The notes beneath the pieces are model-generated. The model did no database searches. It saw only the letters and a list, made by a program, of their open reading frames with translations, and was not told the origin of the DNA. DNA of 64,000 bases from Clostridia bacterium (lineage in GTDB: Bacteria; Bacillota; Clostridia; Christensenellales; UBA1242), in the NCBI GenBank assembly GCA_017466725.1, contig JAFTTP010000001.1:88610-152609 (forward strand), in the 5' to 3' direction. Below, in pieces: positions 52,973 through 61,218 of this stretch. The position numbers were made by a program, and so were the translations under genes. How positions within the stretch are numbered: the stretch's first letter is position 1; each line of letters starts with the position of its first letter.

Positions 52973-53001
52973 TTGACTTCCGCCTGTCCTTTCAATAAAA
53001 T
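52973..53001 (+). promoter_or_regulatory. Promoter of the 42-aa peptide gene
   Basis: TTGACT (52973-52978), 17 bases, TAAAAT (52996-53001). The transcript would start about 15 bases before the GGGAGGG site. Confidence 0.75.
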
Positions 53002-53024
53002 AAAATTATAAAGGGAGGGAAATT

Positions 53025-53153
53025 ATGGATAAAAATGAGCAAAGACCAGTTGTTGAACCTGTAAAACTTAGAGAGGTAGAGATTTCCGACCTTAAAGGAC
53101 TGCAAACTCCACCTGCGCCAACCATCGACGACGATTTAGAGCAGGAAATATAA
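53025..53153 (+). CDS. 42-residue acidic peptide, unknown
   Basis: ATG 53025 behind AAGGGAGGG opens a 43-codon frame: MDKNEQRPVVEPVKLREVEI, then SDLKGLQTPPAPTIDDDLEQ, ending EI. No signal peptide or Cys. It has its own promoter, strong ribosome binding site and terminator, which is more support than most frames this short. It could be a RiPP-like precursor, small regulator or spore protein; no modifying enzyme lies nearby. Confidence 0.65.
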   Translation: MDKNEQRPVVEPVKLREVEISDLKGLQTPPAPTIDDDLEQEI

Positions 53154-53159
53154 TTAACA

Positions 53160-53190
53160 AAAAAATAGGCTAAATTTTAGCCTATTTTTA
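53160..53190. terminator. Bidirectional intrinsic terminator
   Basis: AAATAGGCTAAA/TTTAGCCTATTT perfect stem with A/T runs, between the 42-aa gene and the convergent U32 gene. Confidence 0.9.
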
Positions 53191-54372
53191 TTTATTCACT
53201 CTTAAAATGTCCCCTGATTTAAGGTTGTAAGGGCAATTGATAGTAAGAATTTCTTGCACGCGTTTTGCGTCATCAATTTCTTCACCCTTGCTGTTGATTA
53301 TTCTTTCAATTTTTATGGTTTTTCTAAAATTATCATCTGCCGATAAAATTTCAAGACTGTCACCAACTTTGAAGCGGTTTCTCATTTCAACTTTTACCAT
53401 GCCATCCTTTGCATCTTCAACAACTTTTGCAATAAACACCGCCGTTTGCACCGGCATACTATCGTCTAAAAATTCCTTATCTTTTTCACCAAAGTAAAAA
53501 CCTGTTGTATATCTACGATGACTTGTTTTTTCAAGCTCATCCTGCAGCTGTGCCATATCAGTGCCACCATCAAGCGCCCTGCGATATGCATTTACAACAG
53601 ATGCAACATAATAGTCAGACTTCATACGCCCTTCAATTTTTAAGCTTGTAATGCCTGCCTTTTCAAGTTGAGAAAGGTGTCCAATCAAGCATAAATCTTT
53701 TGAGTTTAAAATGTAAGTTCCACGCTCATCCTGCTGAATTTCCATTTCATCATCGCGGCTTTCTTCGCGTATAAAGTACTTCCATCTGCATGCTTGCACA
53801 CATGCGCCGCGATTGCTGTCACGCCCTGTCAAGTAGTTTGAAAGCAAGCATCTGCCAGAATAAGAGATGCACATTGCGCCGTGTACAAATGTTTCAATTT
53901 CACACCTATCACCAACAGCCTTATATATATCATTAATTTGCTGAAGTGAAAGTTCCCTTGCAAGCACAAGTCTAGTGCAGCCCATATCAGCATACACTTT
54001 TGCTGTACGAGAATTGTTTATATTTGCCTGTGTTGAAACATGCACATCAAGCCCTGGAAAATTACTTCTAATATATGAAATAAGGCCTATGTCGCTTACG
54101 ATAATCCCATCAACTTGGGCGTCAACTAAAAGTTGTAAATATTCATCAATACCATCAAAATCGCTATCATTTGCAACAACGTTGAGTGTAATGTAGCCTT
54201 TTTTGCCTCTTTGGTGCAGATATTTCATTGCCTCAACAATTTCTTGTTCATCAAAATTGCCAGCAAAAGCACGGAGCCCAAGTTTTTTGCCCGCAAAATA
54301 TACTGCGTCTGCCCCAAAATGAACAGCCGTTTTAAGTTTATCAAAATTTCCAGCAGGTGCCAATAATTCCAC
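53188..54372 (-). CDS. U32-family peptidase-like protein
   Basis: 394 aa with the U32 signature ETFVHGAMCISYSGRCLLS (about residues 158-177) and nearby Cys (GACVQACRW) that ligate metal or an iron-sulfur cluster in hydroxylation members such as TrhP/RlhA. N-terminal LLAPAGNFDKLKTAVHFGADAVYF TIM-barrel start. Current knowledge links this family to tRNA/rRNA uridine hydroxylation rather than proteolysis. Third gene of prfB-tsaD-U32. Confidence 0.88.
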   Translation of the reverse strand: MELLAPAGNFDKLKTAVHFGADAVYFAGKKLGLRAFAGNFDEQEIVEAMKYLHQRGKKGYITLNVVANDSDFDGIDEYLQLLVDAQVDGIIVSDIGLISYIRSNFPGLDVHVSTQANINNSRTAKVYADMGCTRLVLARELSLQQINDIYKAVGDRCEIETFVHGAMCISYSGRCLLSNYLTGRDSNRGACVQACRWKYFIREESRDDEMEIQQDERGTYILNSKDLCLIGHLSQLEKAGITSLKIEGRMKSDYYVASVVNAYRRALDGGTDMAQLQDELEKTSHRRYTTGFYFGEKDKEFLDDSMPVQTAVFIAKVVEDAKDGMVKVEMRNRFKVGDSLEILSADDNFRKTIKIERIINSKGEEIDDAKRVQEILTINCPYNLKSGDILRVNK

Positions 54373-54386
54373 CTTATACCTCCTAA

Positions 54387-55451
54387 TTAACAGCCCAATG
54401 TCACATTAGGCTTTGCTGTTAAATCAAGTTTGGCAAGACCAATGCCGTCTTTAATCATATAGTAAGCCATAGCGCCAATCATTGCAGAATTGTCTGTGCA
54501 ATATTTAAGCACTGGGCTGTAAACCTTAACGCCCTCATTTTCACCAAGCGCCAACGCCTTTTCTTTAAGCATGCTGTTTGCACCAACCCCGCCAGCAATC
54601 ACAAGTGTATCTATGTCCTCTTTTTTACATGCACGAATTGCTTTATTGACAAGTTCGTCTGTTACGCTTTCTTGAAAAGAGCGCGCCACATCAGCCGCAT
54701 TTATCTCCTGCTTTTTCTGCTCTGCATTATGCACAAGATTTACAACTTCAGTTTTTATTCCGCTAAACGAAAAGTCAAGCGTACCTTTTAAACTTTTTGA
54801 AACTGTAAAGTTATATTTTCGCTCACCCTCTTTTGCAAGTTTATCAATCTCTGGCCCGCCTGGGTATGGCAATCCCAACACTCTGGCAACTTTATCAAAC
54901 GCCTCACCAATTGCGTCGTCAACTGTTGTGCCAAGCATTGTCATCTTATTATAATCATCAACACGCAAAATTGCAGTATGCCCGCCGCTGACCATAAGGC
55001 AAATAAATGGAGGTTTTAGTTCCGGATGAGAGATGTAATTTGCTGCAATATGCCCATGCACATGACTTACTGCGATAAGCGGCAAGTTTAAACTATACGC
55101 AAGCCCTTTTGCAAAGTTTACGCCCACCAAAAGCGCCCCAACAAGACCGGCGCCATACGTAACTGCAACCGCGTCAATATCCTCTTTTGTAAGTCCCGCC
55201 TCAGCCAAAGCCTCGCTATAAATGTTTGAAATTGCTGTAATATGATTTCTTGATGCTACCTCTGGCACAACCCCGCCAAAGCGTCTGTGAATTTCAATCT
55301 GTGAAGAAACAATGTTTGCAAGTACCTCTCTTCCATTTTTCACAATTGCAATGCTTGTTTCGTCACAAGATGACTCAACAGAAAGCACAATCACATCCTT
55401 TTTATCTTTTAGTTTGCGGAATTTATCCACACAATCACTGTAATAACTCAT
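54387..55451 (-). CDS. tsaD: tRNA threonylcarbamoyladenosine synthesis protein TsaD
   Basis: Catalytic subunit for t6A37 of tRNA. 354 aa with SVESSCDETSIAIV, the metal-binding HVHGH motif, LMVSGGHTAI and GGVGANSMLKEK. AAGGA precedes ATG. Between prfB and the U32 gene, 14 bases from the latter. Confidence 0.95.
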   Translation of the reverse strand: MSYYSDCVDKFRKLKDKKDVIVLSVESSCDETSIAIVKNGREVLANIVSSQIEIHRRFGGVVPEVASRNHITAISNIYSEALAEAGLTKEDIDAVAVTYGAGLVGALLVGVNFAKGLAYSLNLPLIAVSHVHGHIAANYISHPELKPPFICLMVSGGHTAILRVDDYNKMTMLGTTVDDAIGEAFDKVARVLGLPYPGGPEIDKLAKEGERKYNFTVSKSLKGTLDFSFSGIKTEVVNLVHNAEQKKQEINAADVARSFQESVTDELVNKAIRACKKEDIDTLVIAGGVGANSMLKEKALALGENEGVKVYSPVLKYCTDNSAMIGAMAYYMIKDGIGLAKLDLTAKPNVTLGC

Positions 55452-55482
55452 TTGTTTTTCCTTTTAAAAATATAACAAAATA

Positions 55483-56581
55483 TTAATATAATTTTTTCAA
55501 AAATTCGTTGATAAACTCTTGGATGTTGCCATCCATAACTGCCTGCACATTGCTGTCTTCATGTCCTGTGCGGTGGTCTTTTACAAGAGTGTATGGGCAG
55601 AACACATAACTTCGTATTTGACTGCCCCATTCAATTTTTTTGATTTCGCCGCGGATAGATGCAAGACGCTCCATTTCTTCAGCCTCTTCTTTTTCAACAA
55701 GTTTAGAATAAAGCATTTGCATGCACGTTTCTTTGTTTTGCACCTGACTGCGTTCCACTTGACAAGCCACAACAATGCCGGTTGGGATGTGTGTAATTCT
55801 CACCGCACTTTCGGTTTTATTTACATTTTGTCCACCCGCGCCAGAAGAACGATAAGTGTCAATTTTTAAATCTTCCGAACGAATTTCAATGTTTGGTTTT
55901 TCTTCAATTTTTGGCATAACCTCAACACTTGCAAAGGATGTATGCCTTCTTGCGTTTGCATCAAATGGTGAAATTCGCACAAGTCTATGCACGCCCTTTT
56001 CCGCTTTTAAAAAGCCATACGCGTTGTCGCCACTCACTTCAAAAGTGATGCCCTTAAGCCCAGCCTCATCACCTGCAAGCACATCAAGCACTTTGATTAC
56101 ATAACCAGACTTTTCACTGTACATTTTATACATACGCCAAAGCATATCAGCCCAGTCTTGTGCCTCTGTTCCGCCAGCGCCAGCATGAATTGTAATTATT
56201 GCGTCATTTGCATCATATTTGCCTGAAAGTAGCGTTTGAATTTTTGCATCATCTACTTCTTTTTCAAGCGCATGTAAACTTTCTTCTACTTCACCGTCAA
56301 GCGAGCCATCTTTCACTTCTTCAGCAAGTTCTACATACCCTTGTGTGTCGCTATAAAGTGTTTCAAGTCTGGCAATAAGGGCAAGTTTATTGTCAATTGC
56401 TTTAATCTTTTTTCCAACCTCTAAAACTCTTGATTGGTCAAGATAAAAGTTTTCACCCATCTGCTCGGTTTCTAATATTTTTTTATCATTTAACAGTTTT
56501 GCCTTGTCAAAGACACTCCTTTATAAAAGAAATTTCTTCTGCCAAAGCCGAAAGCCTTATTTTTACATTATCTAAAATCAT
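55483..56581 (-). CDS. prfB: Peptide chain release factor 2 with programmed +1 frameshift
   Basis: Recognises UGA/UAA stop codons. The full product is 365 aa: 24 codons from ATG 56581 (MILDNVKIRLSALAEEISFI, then KECL), a +1 shift at CTT TGA C, then 341 codons to 55483. It carries the SPFDANARRH anticodon-mimic motif and the GGQ of SSGAGGQNVNKTESA. The internal ATG at 56460 begins a 325-aa frame that lacks the N-terminal helix; the full form is the expected one. AGAGGT precedes the true start. Confidence 0.93.
56506..56521 (-). promoter_or_regulatory. prfB programmed frameshift site
   Basis: AGGAG, three bases, CTT TGA C on the minus strand: a Shine-Dalgarno-like sequence just before the slippery CUU codon and in-frame UGA. 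Slow termination when RF2 is scarce promotes the +1 shift. Confidence 0.92.
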
Positions 56582-56608
56582 AAATACCTCTTTTCTTTCT
56601 TGCACTAA

Positions 56609-56637
56609 ATTTTAACCTATTTTTGCCCGATTGTCAA
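56609..56637 (-). promoter_or_regulatory. Promoter of prfB-tsaD-U32
   Basis: TTGACA (56632-56637), 17 bases, TAAAAT (56609-56614) on the minus strand. Confidence 0.85.
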
Positions 56638-56647
56638 ACATTTTGTT

Positions 56648-56677
56648 AACACTTTCCACTGCACACTGCATATTAAT
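56648..56677 (+). promoter_or_regulatory. Possible sporulation promoter of the gene at 56720
   Basis: AACA (56648-56651), 16 bases, gCATATTAAT (56668-56677). The -35 and CATA fit sigma-K with one extra spacer base; the last two bases of the -10 do not. A one-mismatch Spo0A box lies at 56691-56699 (minus strand). Confidence 0.35.
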
Positions 56678-56719
56678 GTATTGTACAAACGTCGACAAAA
56701 ATGAATTTAAGGAGGAAAT

Positions 56720-57370
56720 ATGTCATTTTATATAAACAATACAAACCAAAATCGCCCCGGGCCAATCAACAGCAATTCTTTAAATGGAATTTGCGAAAAA
56801 GTGCTGGTGGAGGCAACAAAAATTTTTGATTCTTGCGTGTCACGCTCAACCGAAACCGGCGTAATCTTAAACCTTACCGGATTTAATCCAGAAAATCCAG
56901 CCCTTCCACTTACATTTGTTTCCGCTGAAACTCAAATAGGCAGCGAAGTGGTAACAAGCGATGTAGTTGTAGACCGCATTGAAAACAACCCGAACTATGC
57001 AAATGTTTCGATGAATATTACAATTCCAGTCACCGTAACATATCGCGATGCCAACGGCGTACTCGGCACTGCATCGTCAAGCGTACTTGTAAGCAAGTGT
57101 TCTATGCTGTTTGTGCCACAACCGGCTTTGACACCTGTAAATATTCGCGCACAAGCAGTATTTTCAAGCAACAGTGGCGTTTATACTGCTGACAACACCT
57201 TTACCGTAACCGCTTGCATACAAATTATTATCAAGGTGACTTCAGACGTAGATTTATTACTTCCATCTTTTGGCTATCCAGTAATTCCGCCATGCCAGGC
57301 ATGTGAAAGCACCAACAATGCCTGCCCAGGCATTGAAAATCTGCCTCTTTACCCTACCGCAACAAGATAA
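56720..57370 (+). CDS. Conserved clostridial spore-surface-like protein
   Basis: 216 aa starting behind AAGGAGG. Layout: NGICEKVLVEATKIFDSCVS, then GVILNLTGFNP, VTYRDANGVLG, and TACIQIIIKVTSDVDLLLPS with the near-terminal FGYPVIPPCQACE. This matches an uncharacterised family I recall from spore-forming Clostridia (ICEKVxxExTKIFDxC and PSxGYxxIPPCQ motifs). No signal peptide. Probable exposed or coat-associated beta-sandwich protein; the role is inferred. Confidence 0.75.
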   Translation: MSFYINNTNQNRPGPINSNSLNGICEKVLVEATKIFDSCVSRSTETGVILNLTGFNPENPALPLTFVSAETQIGSEVVTSDVVVDRIENNPNYANVSMNITIPVTVTYRDANGVLGTASSSVLVSKCSMLFVPQPALTPVNIRAQAVFSSNSGVYTADNTFTVTACIQIIIKVTSDVDLLLPSFGYPVIPPCQACESTNNACPGIENLPLYPTATR

Positions 57371-57373
57371 AGC

Positions 57374-57404
57374 AAAAAAGATGAGCATATGCCCATCTTT
57401 TTTA
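57374..57404. terminator. Bidirectional intrinsic terminator
   Basis: AAAAAAGATG and CATCTTTTTT arms with an inner GCATATGC, between convergent genes. Confidence 0.85.
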
Positions 57405-58175
57405 GTTCAACGCAATAAATGCGCCGTCTACAATATCACTAATTTTTATATTTGCAATTTCTTTTCCGTTTAAATGCAATAAATATTCAATATTGCCTTC
57501 CTTACCTTTTATTGACGAATAGGTAAGGTTTGAAAGTGTAAATTTGTAAAGTTTTAGTTCTTCCACAAATTCTTTAAGCAGATTTTTGTGGATAACCTTG
57601 TCTTTTATTACACCCCTATATTTTTTTGCAACATCCTTGCCGCACTCAAACTGCGGCTTAAACAAAAGCGCACACTCAATATTGCCAAACAGATGACTAA
57701 TTTTAGGCAAAATGTGTTTTAAAGAAATAAACGACAAATCACCTACAACTAAATTTACCCCTTCAAGTTCTTCTTTTTGAAGTGTACGTATATCTCGCCC
57801 TTCCATATTAATCACACGCGCGTCGCGCGCGAGGGTATTGTCAAGTTCGCCATGGCCAACGTCAACCGAATAAACCTTCCTGGCCCCATTAAGCAAACTT
57901 ACCTGTGTAAAGCCACCAGTAGATGCGCCCATATCAAGCACAACTTTTCCATTTAAATCAAGTTTAAAAAAATCAATAGCCCTCACCAGTTTATATGCCC
58001 CGCGAGAGACAAAATTATCACTTTGTAAAATTGTTATACTTTCAGCACTTTCAACCTCAAAAGACGGCTTATTTACAACATTTTCTTTAACTTTAACATT
58101 GCCGTTTCTAATTAAGCCTTGCGCTTTTGTGCGGCTTACATTAAGCAAATCGGCAACAACAAAATCTAATCTCAT
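57402..58175 (-). CDS. tlyA: TlyA-family rRNA 2'-O-methyltransferase
   Basis: 257 aa from ATG 58175 (MRLDFVVADLL). N-terminal S4 domain (about 1-55) and FtsJ-like methyltransferase with VVLDMGASTGGFTQ (SAM site), VYSVDVGHGELD and NLVVGDLSFISL. TlyA methylates 16S/23S rRNA; members without hemolytic activity are common. An earlier start codon overlaps the promoter -10 box, so it is excluded. The transcript is probably leaderless. Confidence 0.93.
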   Translation of the reverse strand: MRLDFVVADLLNVSRTKAQGLIRNGNVKVKENVVNKPSFEVESAESITILQSDNFVSRGAYKLVRAIDFFKLDLNGKVVLDMGASTGGFTQVSLLNGARKVYSVDVGHGELDNTLARDARVINMEGRDIRTLQKEELEGVNLVVGDLSFISLKHILPKISHLFGNIECALLFKPQFECGKDVAKKYRGVIKDKVIHKNLLKEFVEELKLYKFTLSNLTYSSIKGKEGNIEYLLHLNGKEIANIKISDIVDGAFIALN

Positions 58176-58181
58176 AACATG

Positions 58182-58210
58182 ATAATAGCACAATTTTAAT
58201 ACCTTGTCAA
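58182..58210 (-). promoter_or_regulatory. Promoter of tlyA giving a leaderless transcript
   Basis: TTGACA (58205-58210), 17 bases, TATTAT (58182-58187) on the minus strand, then only six bases before the ATG. No ribosome binding site. Confidence 0.75.
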
Positions 58211-58211
58211 C

Positions 58212-58238
58212 AAATAAAAAAGAGAGATTTCTCTCTCA
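58212..58238 (-). terminator. Terminator of the 87-aa gene
   Basis: AGAGAGA/TCTCTCT stem followed by TTTTTT on the minus strand, between the 87-aa gene and tlyA. Confidence 0.75.
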
Positions 58239-58243
58239 TTCTT

Positions 58244-58507
58244 TTAAGAAAACAAAATTGCATCTTCATTTGCGTCTTTAATAAGATCAAGTGCATGTTT
58301 ATAAAGCACAAATTCTTCTTCCTTATACGAAAAACATAATCTGTCGCCGTATACGTCTGGTCTGTTTAAATATCTACAATATTTTTCTGCTTCCTCCGGC
58401 GAAGTAAATGAAATTTTTGTCCTTTTAGTTCCAACAATAACCTCGCCTTCATTATTCTTTCTGTTATAATAAATTGGATAAATTTTCGCGCTTTTTCCCT
58501 TTCCCAC
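58244..58507 (-). CDS. Unknown 87-aa protein with GTG start
   Basis: Starts at GTG 58507, six bases after AGGAGG; the earlier ATG at 58540 lies inside the promoter and cannot be used. Lys/Tyr-rich, soluble: GKGKSAKIYPIYYNRKNNEG, SFTSPEEAEKYCRYLNRPD and a C-terminal LYKHALDLIKDANED. Not recognised. Confidence 0.65.
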   Translation of the reverse strand: MGKGKSAKIYPIYYNRKNNEGEVIVGTKRTKISFTSPEEAEKYCRYLNRPDVYGDRLCFSYKEEEFVLYKHALDLIKDANEDAILFS

Positions 58508-58530
58508 AATTCCCCTCCTATGTTGCTTGT

Positions 58531-58559
58531 AGTATATCATACTTTCCCAAGTTTGTCAA
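58531..58559 (-). promoter_or_regulatory. Promoter of the 87-aa gene
   Basis: TTGACA (58554-58559), 17 bases, TATACT (58531-58536) on the minus strand. Confidence 0.85.
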
Positions 58560-58585
58560 TATGCTTCTCCCTAAAAAATCACATC

Positions 58586-58616
58586 AAAAAAGCCACTAGA
58601 AAATCTAGTGGCTTTT
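58586..58616 (-). terminator. Terminator after the fakA-like gene
   Basis: AAGCCACTAGA/TCTAGTGGCTT stem with three-base loop and T-run. Confidence 0.88.
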
Positions 58617-58634
58617 GTTATGATTAAATAATTT

Positions 58635-60269
58635 TTATTCAACGCTTACAAGGTAATAGTAAACTGGTTGACCTCCGGAAATAGCAGATACTTCACAGTT
58701 TGGATATTTATTTGTAAGTTTTTCAGCAAGAGCATTTGCCTCGTCCTCTCTAATATCTTCGCCATAGAAAAGAGTGATTGTCATTGTTTCGTCAGAAATC
58801 ATTCTTCCAATTAACGTTTCAGTAGTTTCGCTTACAAGTTTGCCCTTTGCAAGAATTGCTTTATCGTCAAGACCAATGATGTCGCCAACATGAAGGTCAA
58901 ATCCGTCAACATGGGTGTCACGCACCGCATATGTTACCGATCCAGATTTAACACCCTTGATTGCATCGTTCATTGCCTCTGCATTTTCTTCAACACTTCC
59001 GTCCGGATTGAAAGCAATTGCAGCTGAAATTCCTTCTGGAATAGAGCGTGTTGGAATTACAATGATGTTTTTGTTTGTAAGGTCACTTGCCTGATTTGCA
59101 GCAAGTACAATGTTTTTATTATTTGGGAATACAAACACGTTTCTTGCAGGAACTTTATCTGCAGCGGCAGCAATGTCAGCAGCAGATGGGTTCATTGTTT
59201 GTCCGCCAACAATAATTTCATCAACGCCAAGGTCTCTGTAAATGGTCGCAATTCCATCCCCTGGTGCAACAGCAATCATGCCGTGTTCTTTACTTTCTTC
59301 CATAACATTGGCTTTCTTCTTAAGTTCTCTGTTTTGTTCTCTCATATTCTCAATTTTGAGGTTGTGAAGTTCACCAAGTTCAAGTGCATATTCAAGTGCC
59401 TTGTTTGGTTCGTTTGAGTGAACGTGAACTTTAACAAGATTTAAGTCACCAATACAGATTACAGAATCGCCAAGTGCGCAAAGTTTATCACGAAGTTTAT
59501 CAATGTCTGCCTCTGTTGTTTTCTTGTGCATATTGATAATCATGTACTCTGTGCAATATCCAAATTCGATTTCGCCAAGGTTTTCAATATCTGCAAGTAC
59601 GTCATCCATAGTTTGAGGTTGTTTTTCGTCTTCAAACTTAAACTCAAAATCTTCCTCACCCATGATAAGTTTATAGAAACCAGTAAAGATTACCAAAATA
59701 CCACGGCCGCCTGCGTCAACCACGCCTGCCTTCTTTAAAACTGGCAACATTTCTGGTGTTTGACTTAAAATTTCTTCGCCCACTTGAAGCACGTTTTTCA
59801 AGAAACTTTCAAAGTCGTCATGCTTTTTAGCAACATTGACAGCATTTTCAGCCATAACGCGAATAACTGTAAGGATTGTACCTTCCTTTGGTTTTGTTAC
59901 AGCTTTGTAAGCAATGTTTGCCCCCTCTTGCATAGCCTTTGCGAAATCTTTTACAGTAATTTCTTCATGCTTTGCAGTTTCACTACAGAACCCCTTGAAA
60001 ATTTGAGAAGTGATAACACCACTATTTCCTCTTGCGCCTTTAAGGGCACCTTTTGCAAACGCATTACTAAGCGCCTCAACGGTGTTTTGTCCACATTGAG
60101 AAACCTCGTTTACTGCAGACTTCATAGTAAGGAACATATTTGTTCCCGTATCGCCGTCTGGGACAGGAAAAACGTTGAGCGAGTCAACGTACTTTTTGTT
60201 TTGTTCAAGAAGGCTTGCGCCTGCTACTATCATTTTACGGAATGTTGCACCGTTTATCGTCTTAATCAT
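58635..60269 (-). CDS. fakA: DAK2/DegV-associated kinase (YloV; FakA-like fatty acid kinase)
   Basis: 544 aa: N-terminal DhaL kinase domain with NVFPVPDGDTGTNM (Mg-ATP-binding Asp) and GGRG loop, a middle domain and a C-terminal region with TIYRDLGVDEIIVGGQTMNPS. In staphylococci this enzyme phosphorylates fatty acids bound by FakB/DegV proteins. It follows an Asp23/Gls24 gene, the standard yloU-yloV pair divergent from rpmB. Confidence 0.88.
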   Translation of the reverse strand: MIKTINGATFRKMIVAGASLLEQNKKYVDSLNVFPVPDGDTGTNMFLTMKSAVNEVSQCGQNTVEALSNAFAKGALKGARGNSGVITSQIFKGFCSETAKHEEITVKDFAKAMQEGANIAYKAVTKPKEGTILTVIRVMAENAVNVAKKHDDFESFLKNVLQVGEEILSQTPEMLPVLKKAGVVDAGGRGILVIFTGFYKLIMGEEDFEFKFEDEKQPQTMDDVLADIENLGEIEFGYCTEYMIINMHKKTTEADIDKLRDKLCALGDSVICIGDLNLVKVHVHSNEPNKALEYALELGELHNLKIENMREQNRELKKKANVMEESKEHGMIAVAPGDGIATIYRDLGVDEIIVGGQTMNPSAADIAAAADKVPARNVFVFPNNKNIVLAANQASDLTNKNIIVIPTRSIPEGISAAIAFNPDGSVEENAEAMNDAIKGVKSGSVTYAVRDTHVDGFDLHVGDIIGLDDKAILAKGKLVSETTETLIGRMISDETMTITLFYGEDIREDEANALAEKLTNKYPNCEVSAISGGQPVYYYLVSVE

Positions 60270-60288
60270 AATATATACCTTTTTTCTC

Positions 60289-60639
60289 CTAAACTCTTAC
60301 TCCGACAACATGGACATTGACGGCATCAACAAGCATACCAGTAAAGTTTTCAACGCTATACTTTACAGCTTTTCTAAGAGATTCGGCTACGGCGCTTATT
60401 GACACGCCGTATTTAAGAAGACAATATACATCAATAAAAATCCTGTTGTCTATGTGATTAATCTTAATGCCTTTAGCATAAGATTCCTTTTTAAATGTTT
60501 CCTTTGCGCTGTCAATAATAGAACGGCTGACTAAGTCAACCACGCCATAACAGTCAAGTGCAGCATAACCCGCAACAACCCTAATGCAGTTGTCGGAAAT
60601 GGAAATATTGCCATAATAGTTGTTTGTATCGACTGTCAA
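60289..60639 (-). CDS. Asp23/Gls24 family envelope-stress protein (YloU)
   Basis: 116 aa. The start is TTG 60639 behind GGGGG, since no ATG fits. The Asp23 pattern is present: ISDNCIRVVAGYAALDCYGVVDL and VISAVAESLRKAVKYSVE-type C-terminus (KYGVSISAVAESLRKAVKYS in part). Adjacent to the fakA-like gene and divergent from rpmB. Confidence 0.85.
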   Translation of the reverse strand: MTVDTNNYYGNISISDNCIRVVAGYAALDCYGVVDLVSRSIIDSAKETFKKESYAKGIKINHIDNRIFIDVYCLLKYGVSISAVAESLRKAVKYSVENFTGMLVDAVNVHVVGVRV

Positions 60640-60669
60640 AATTACCCCCTTATTGATCTTCGCACTTAT

Positions 60670-60698
60670 ATAATACTATAAATAAACTAAAAAAACAA
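60670..60698 (-). promoter_or_regulatory. Putative promoter of the Asp23-like/fakA operon
   Basis: TTGTTT (60693-60698), 17 bases, TATTAT (60670-60675) on the minus strand. Confidence 0.6.
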
Positions 60699-60770
60699 CC
60701 GTTTTTTGCCCTTTTATAAAAAACTTTTTAACTTTTTAGATGTTTTTTAAAACATTTTTGCAAAAAAGAG

Positions 60771-60799
60771 TTGATTTTTGTGATAAAAAATGATATAGT
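60771..60799 (+). promoter_or_regulatory. Promoter of rpmB
   Basis: TTGATT (60771-60776), 17 bases, TATAGT (60794-60799). Confidence 0.82.
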
Positions 60800-60833
60800 A
60801 GAGTGCAAAGATAAATAAATGGAGGATAAAAAG

Positions 60834-61016
60834 ATGAGTAGAGTATGTGAAATCTGCGGAAGAGGCAAAATGAGTGGCAAACAAGTATCTTTCTCTAATA
60901 AGAAATATAACAGAACTTTCGACCTTAACCTTCAAAAGGTAACTGTTGAAGTTGACGGAAAAGAAAAAACAGTTAGAGCGTGCACAAACTGCCTTAGAAC
61001 ACTTAAAAAAGACTAA
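60834..61016 (+). CDS. rpmB: 50S ribosomal protein L28, zinc-binding form
   Basis: 60 aa from ATG 60834 behind TGGAGG (an upstream in-frame ATG lacks a site). Two Cys pairs, CEICG and CTNC, make this the zinc-binding (C+) form; FSNKKYNRTF and LRTLKK are family motifs. Divergent from asp23-fakA as in other Firmicutes. Confidence 0.95.
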   Translation: MSRVCEICGRGKMSGKQVSFSNKKYNRTFDLNLQKVTVEVDGKEKTVRACTNCLRTLKKD

Positions 61017-61033
61017 TCATAAGATGAAAATAT

Positions 61034-61060
61034 GAGGAGCGTTTTTGCTCCTCTTTTTTT
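61034..61060 (+). terminator. Terminator of rpmB
   Basis: GAGGAGC/GCTCCTC stem with five-T loop and a seven-T tail. Confidence 0.9.
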
Positions 61061-61218
61061 GTGCAAATTAAGCAATAATCATATTCTAGGCTTTTGATTT
61101 GCAAAATTTACGCAGCAAATACGCAAGCCACTTTGGCGCTTTAAAGCACATAATTCTAAATTTACCATTTTCATTTTGTTTAGCCATGTTATTGTTTATG
61201 CAGGTTTCATTCTATTTG

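Noticed and set aside
58508-58540. Upstream ATG of the 87-aa gene
   Set aside because: It lies within the -10/start region of a consensus promoter, so it would not be transcribed; GTG 58507 has the AGGAGG site.
60719-60793. A/T-rich stretch with repeated short words before rpmB
   Set aside because: Ordinary AT-rich upstream DNA of a strong promoter; no repeat array or CRISPR structure.
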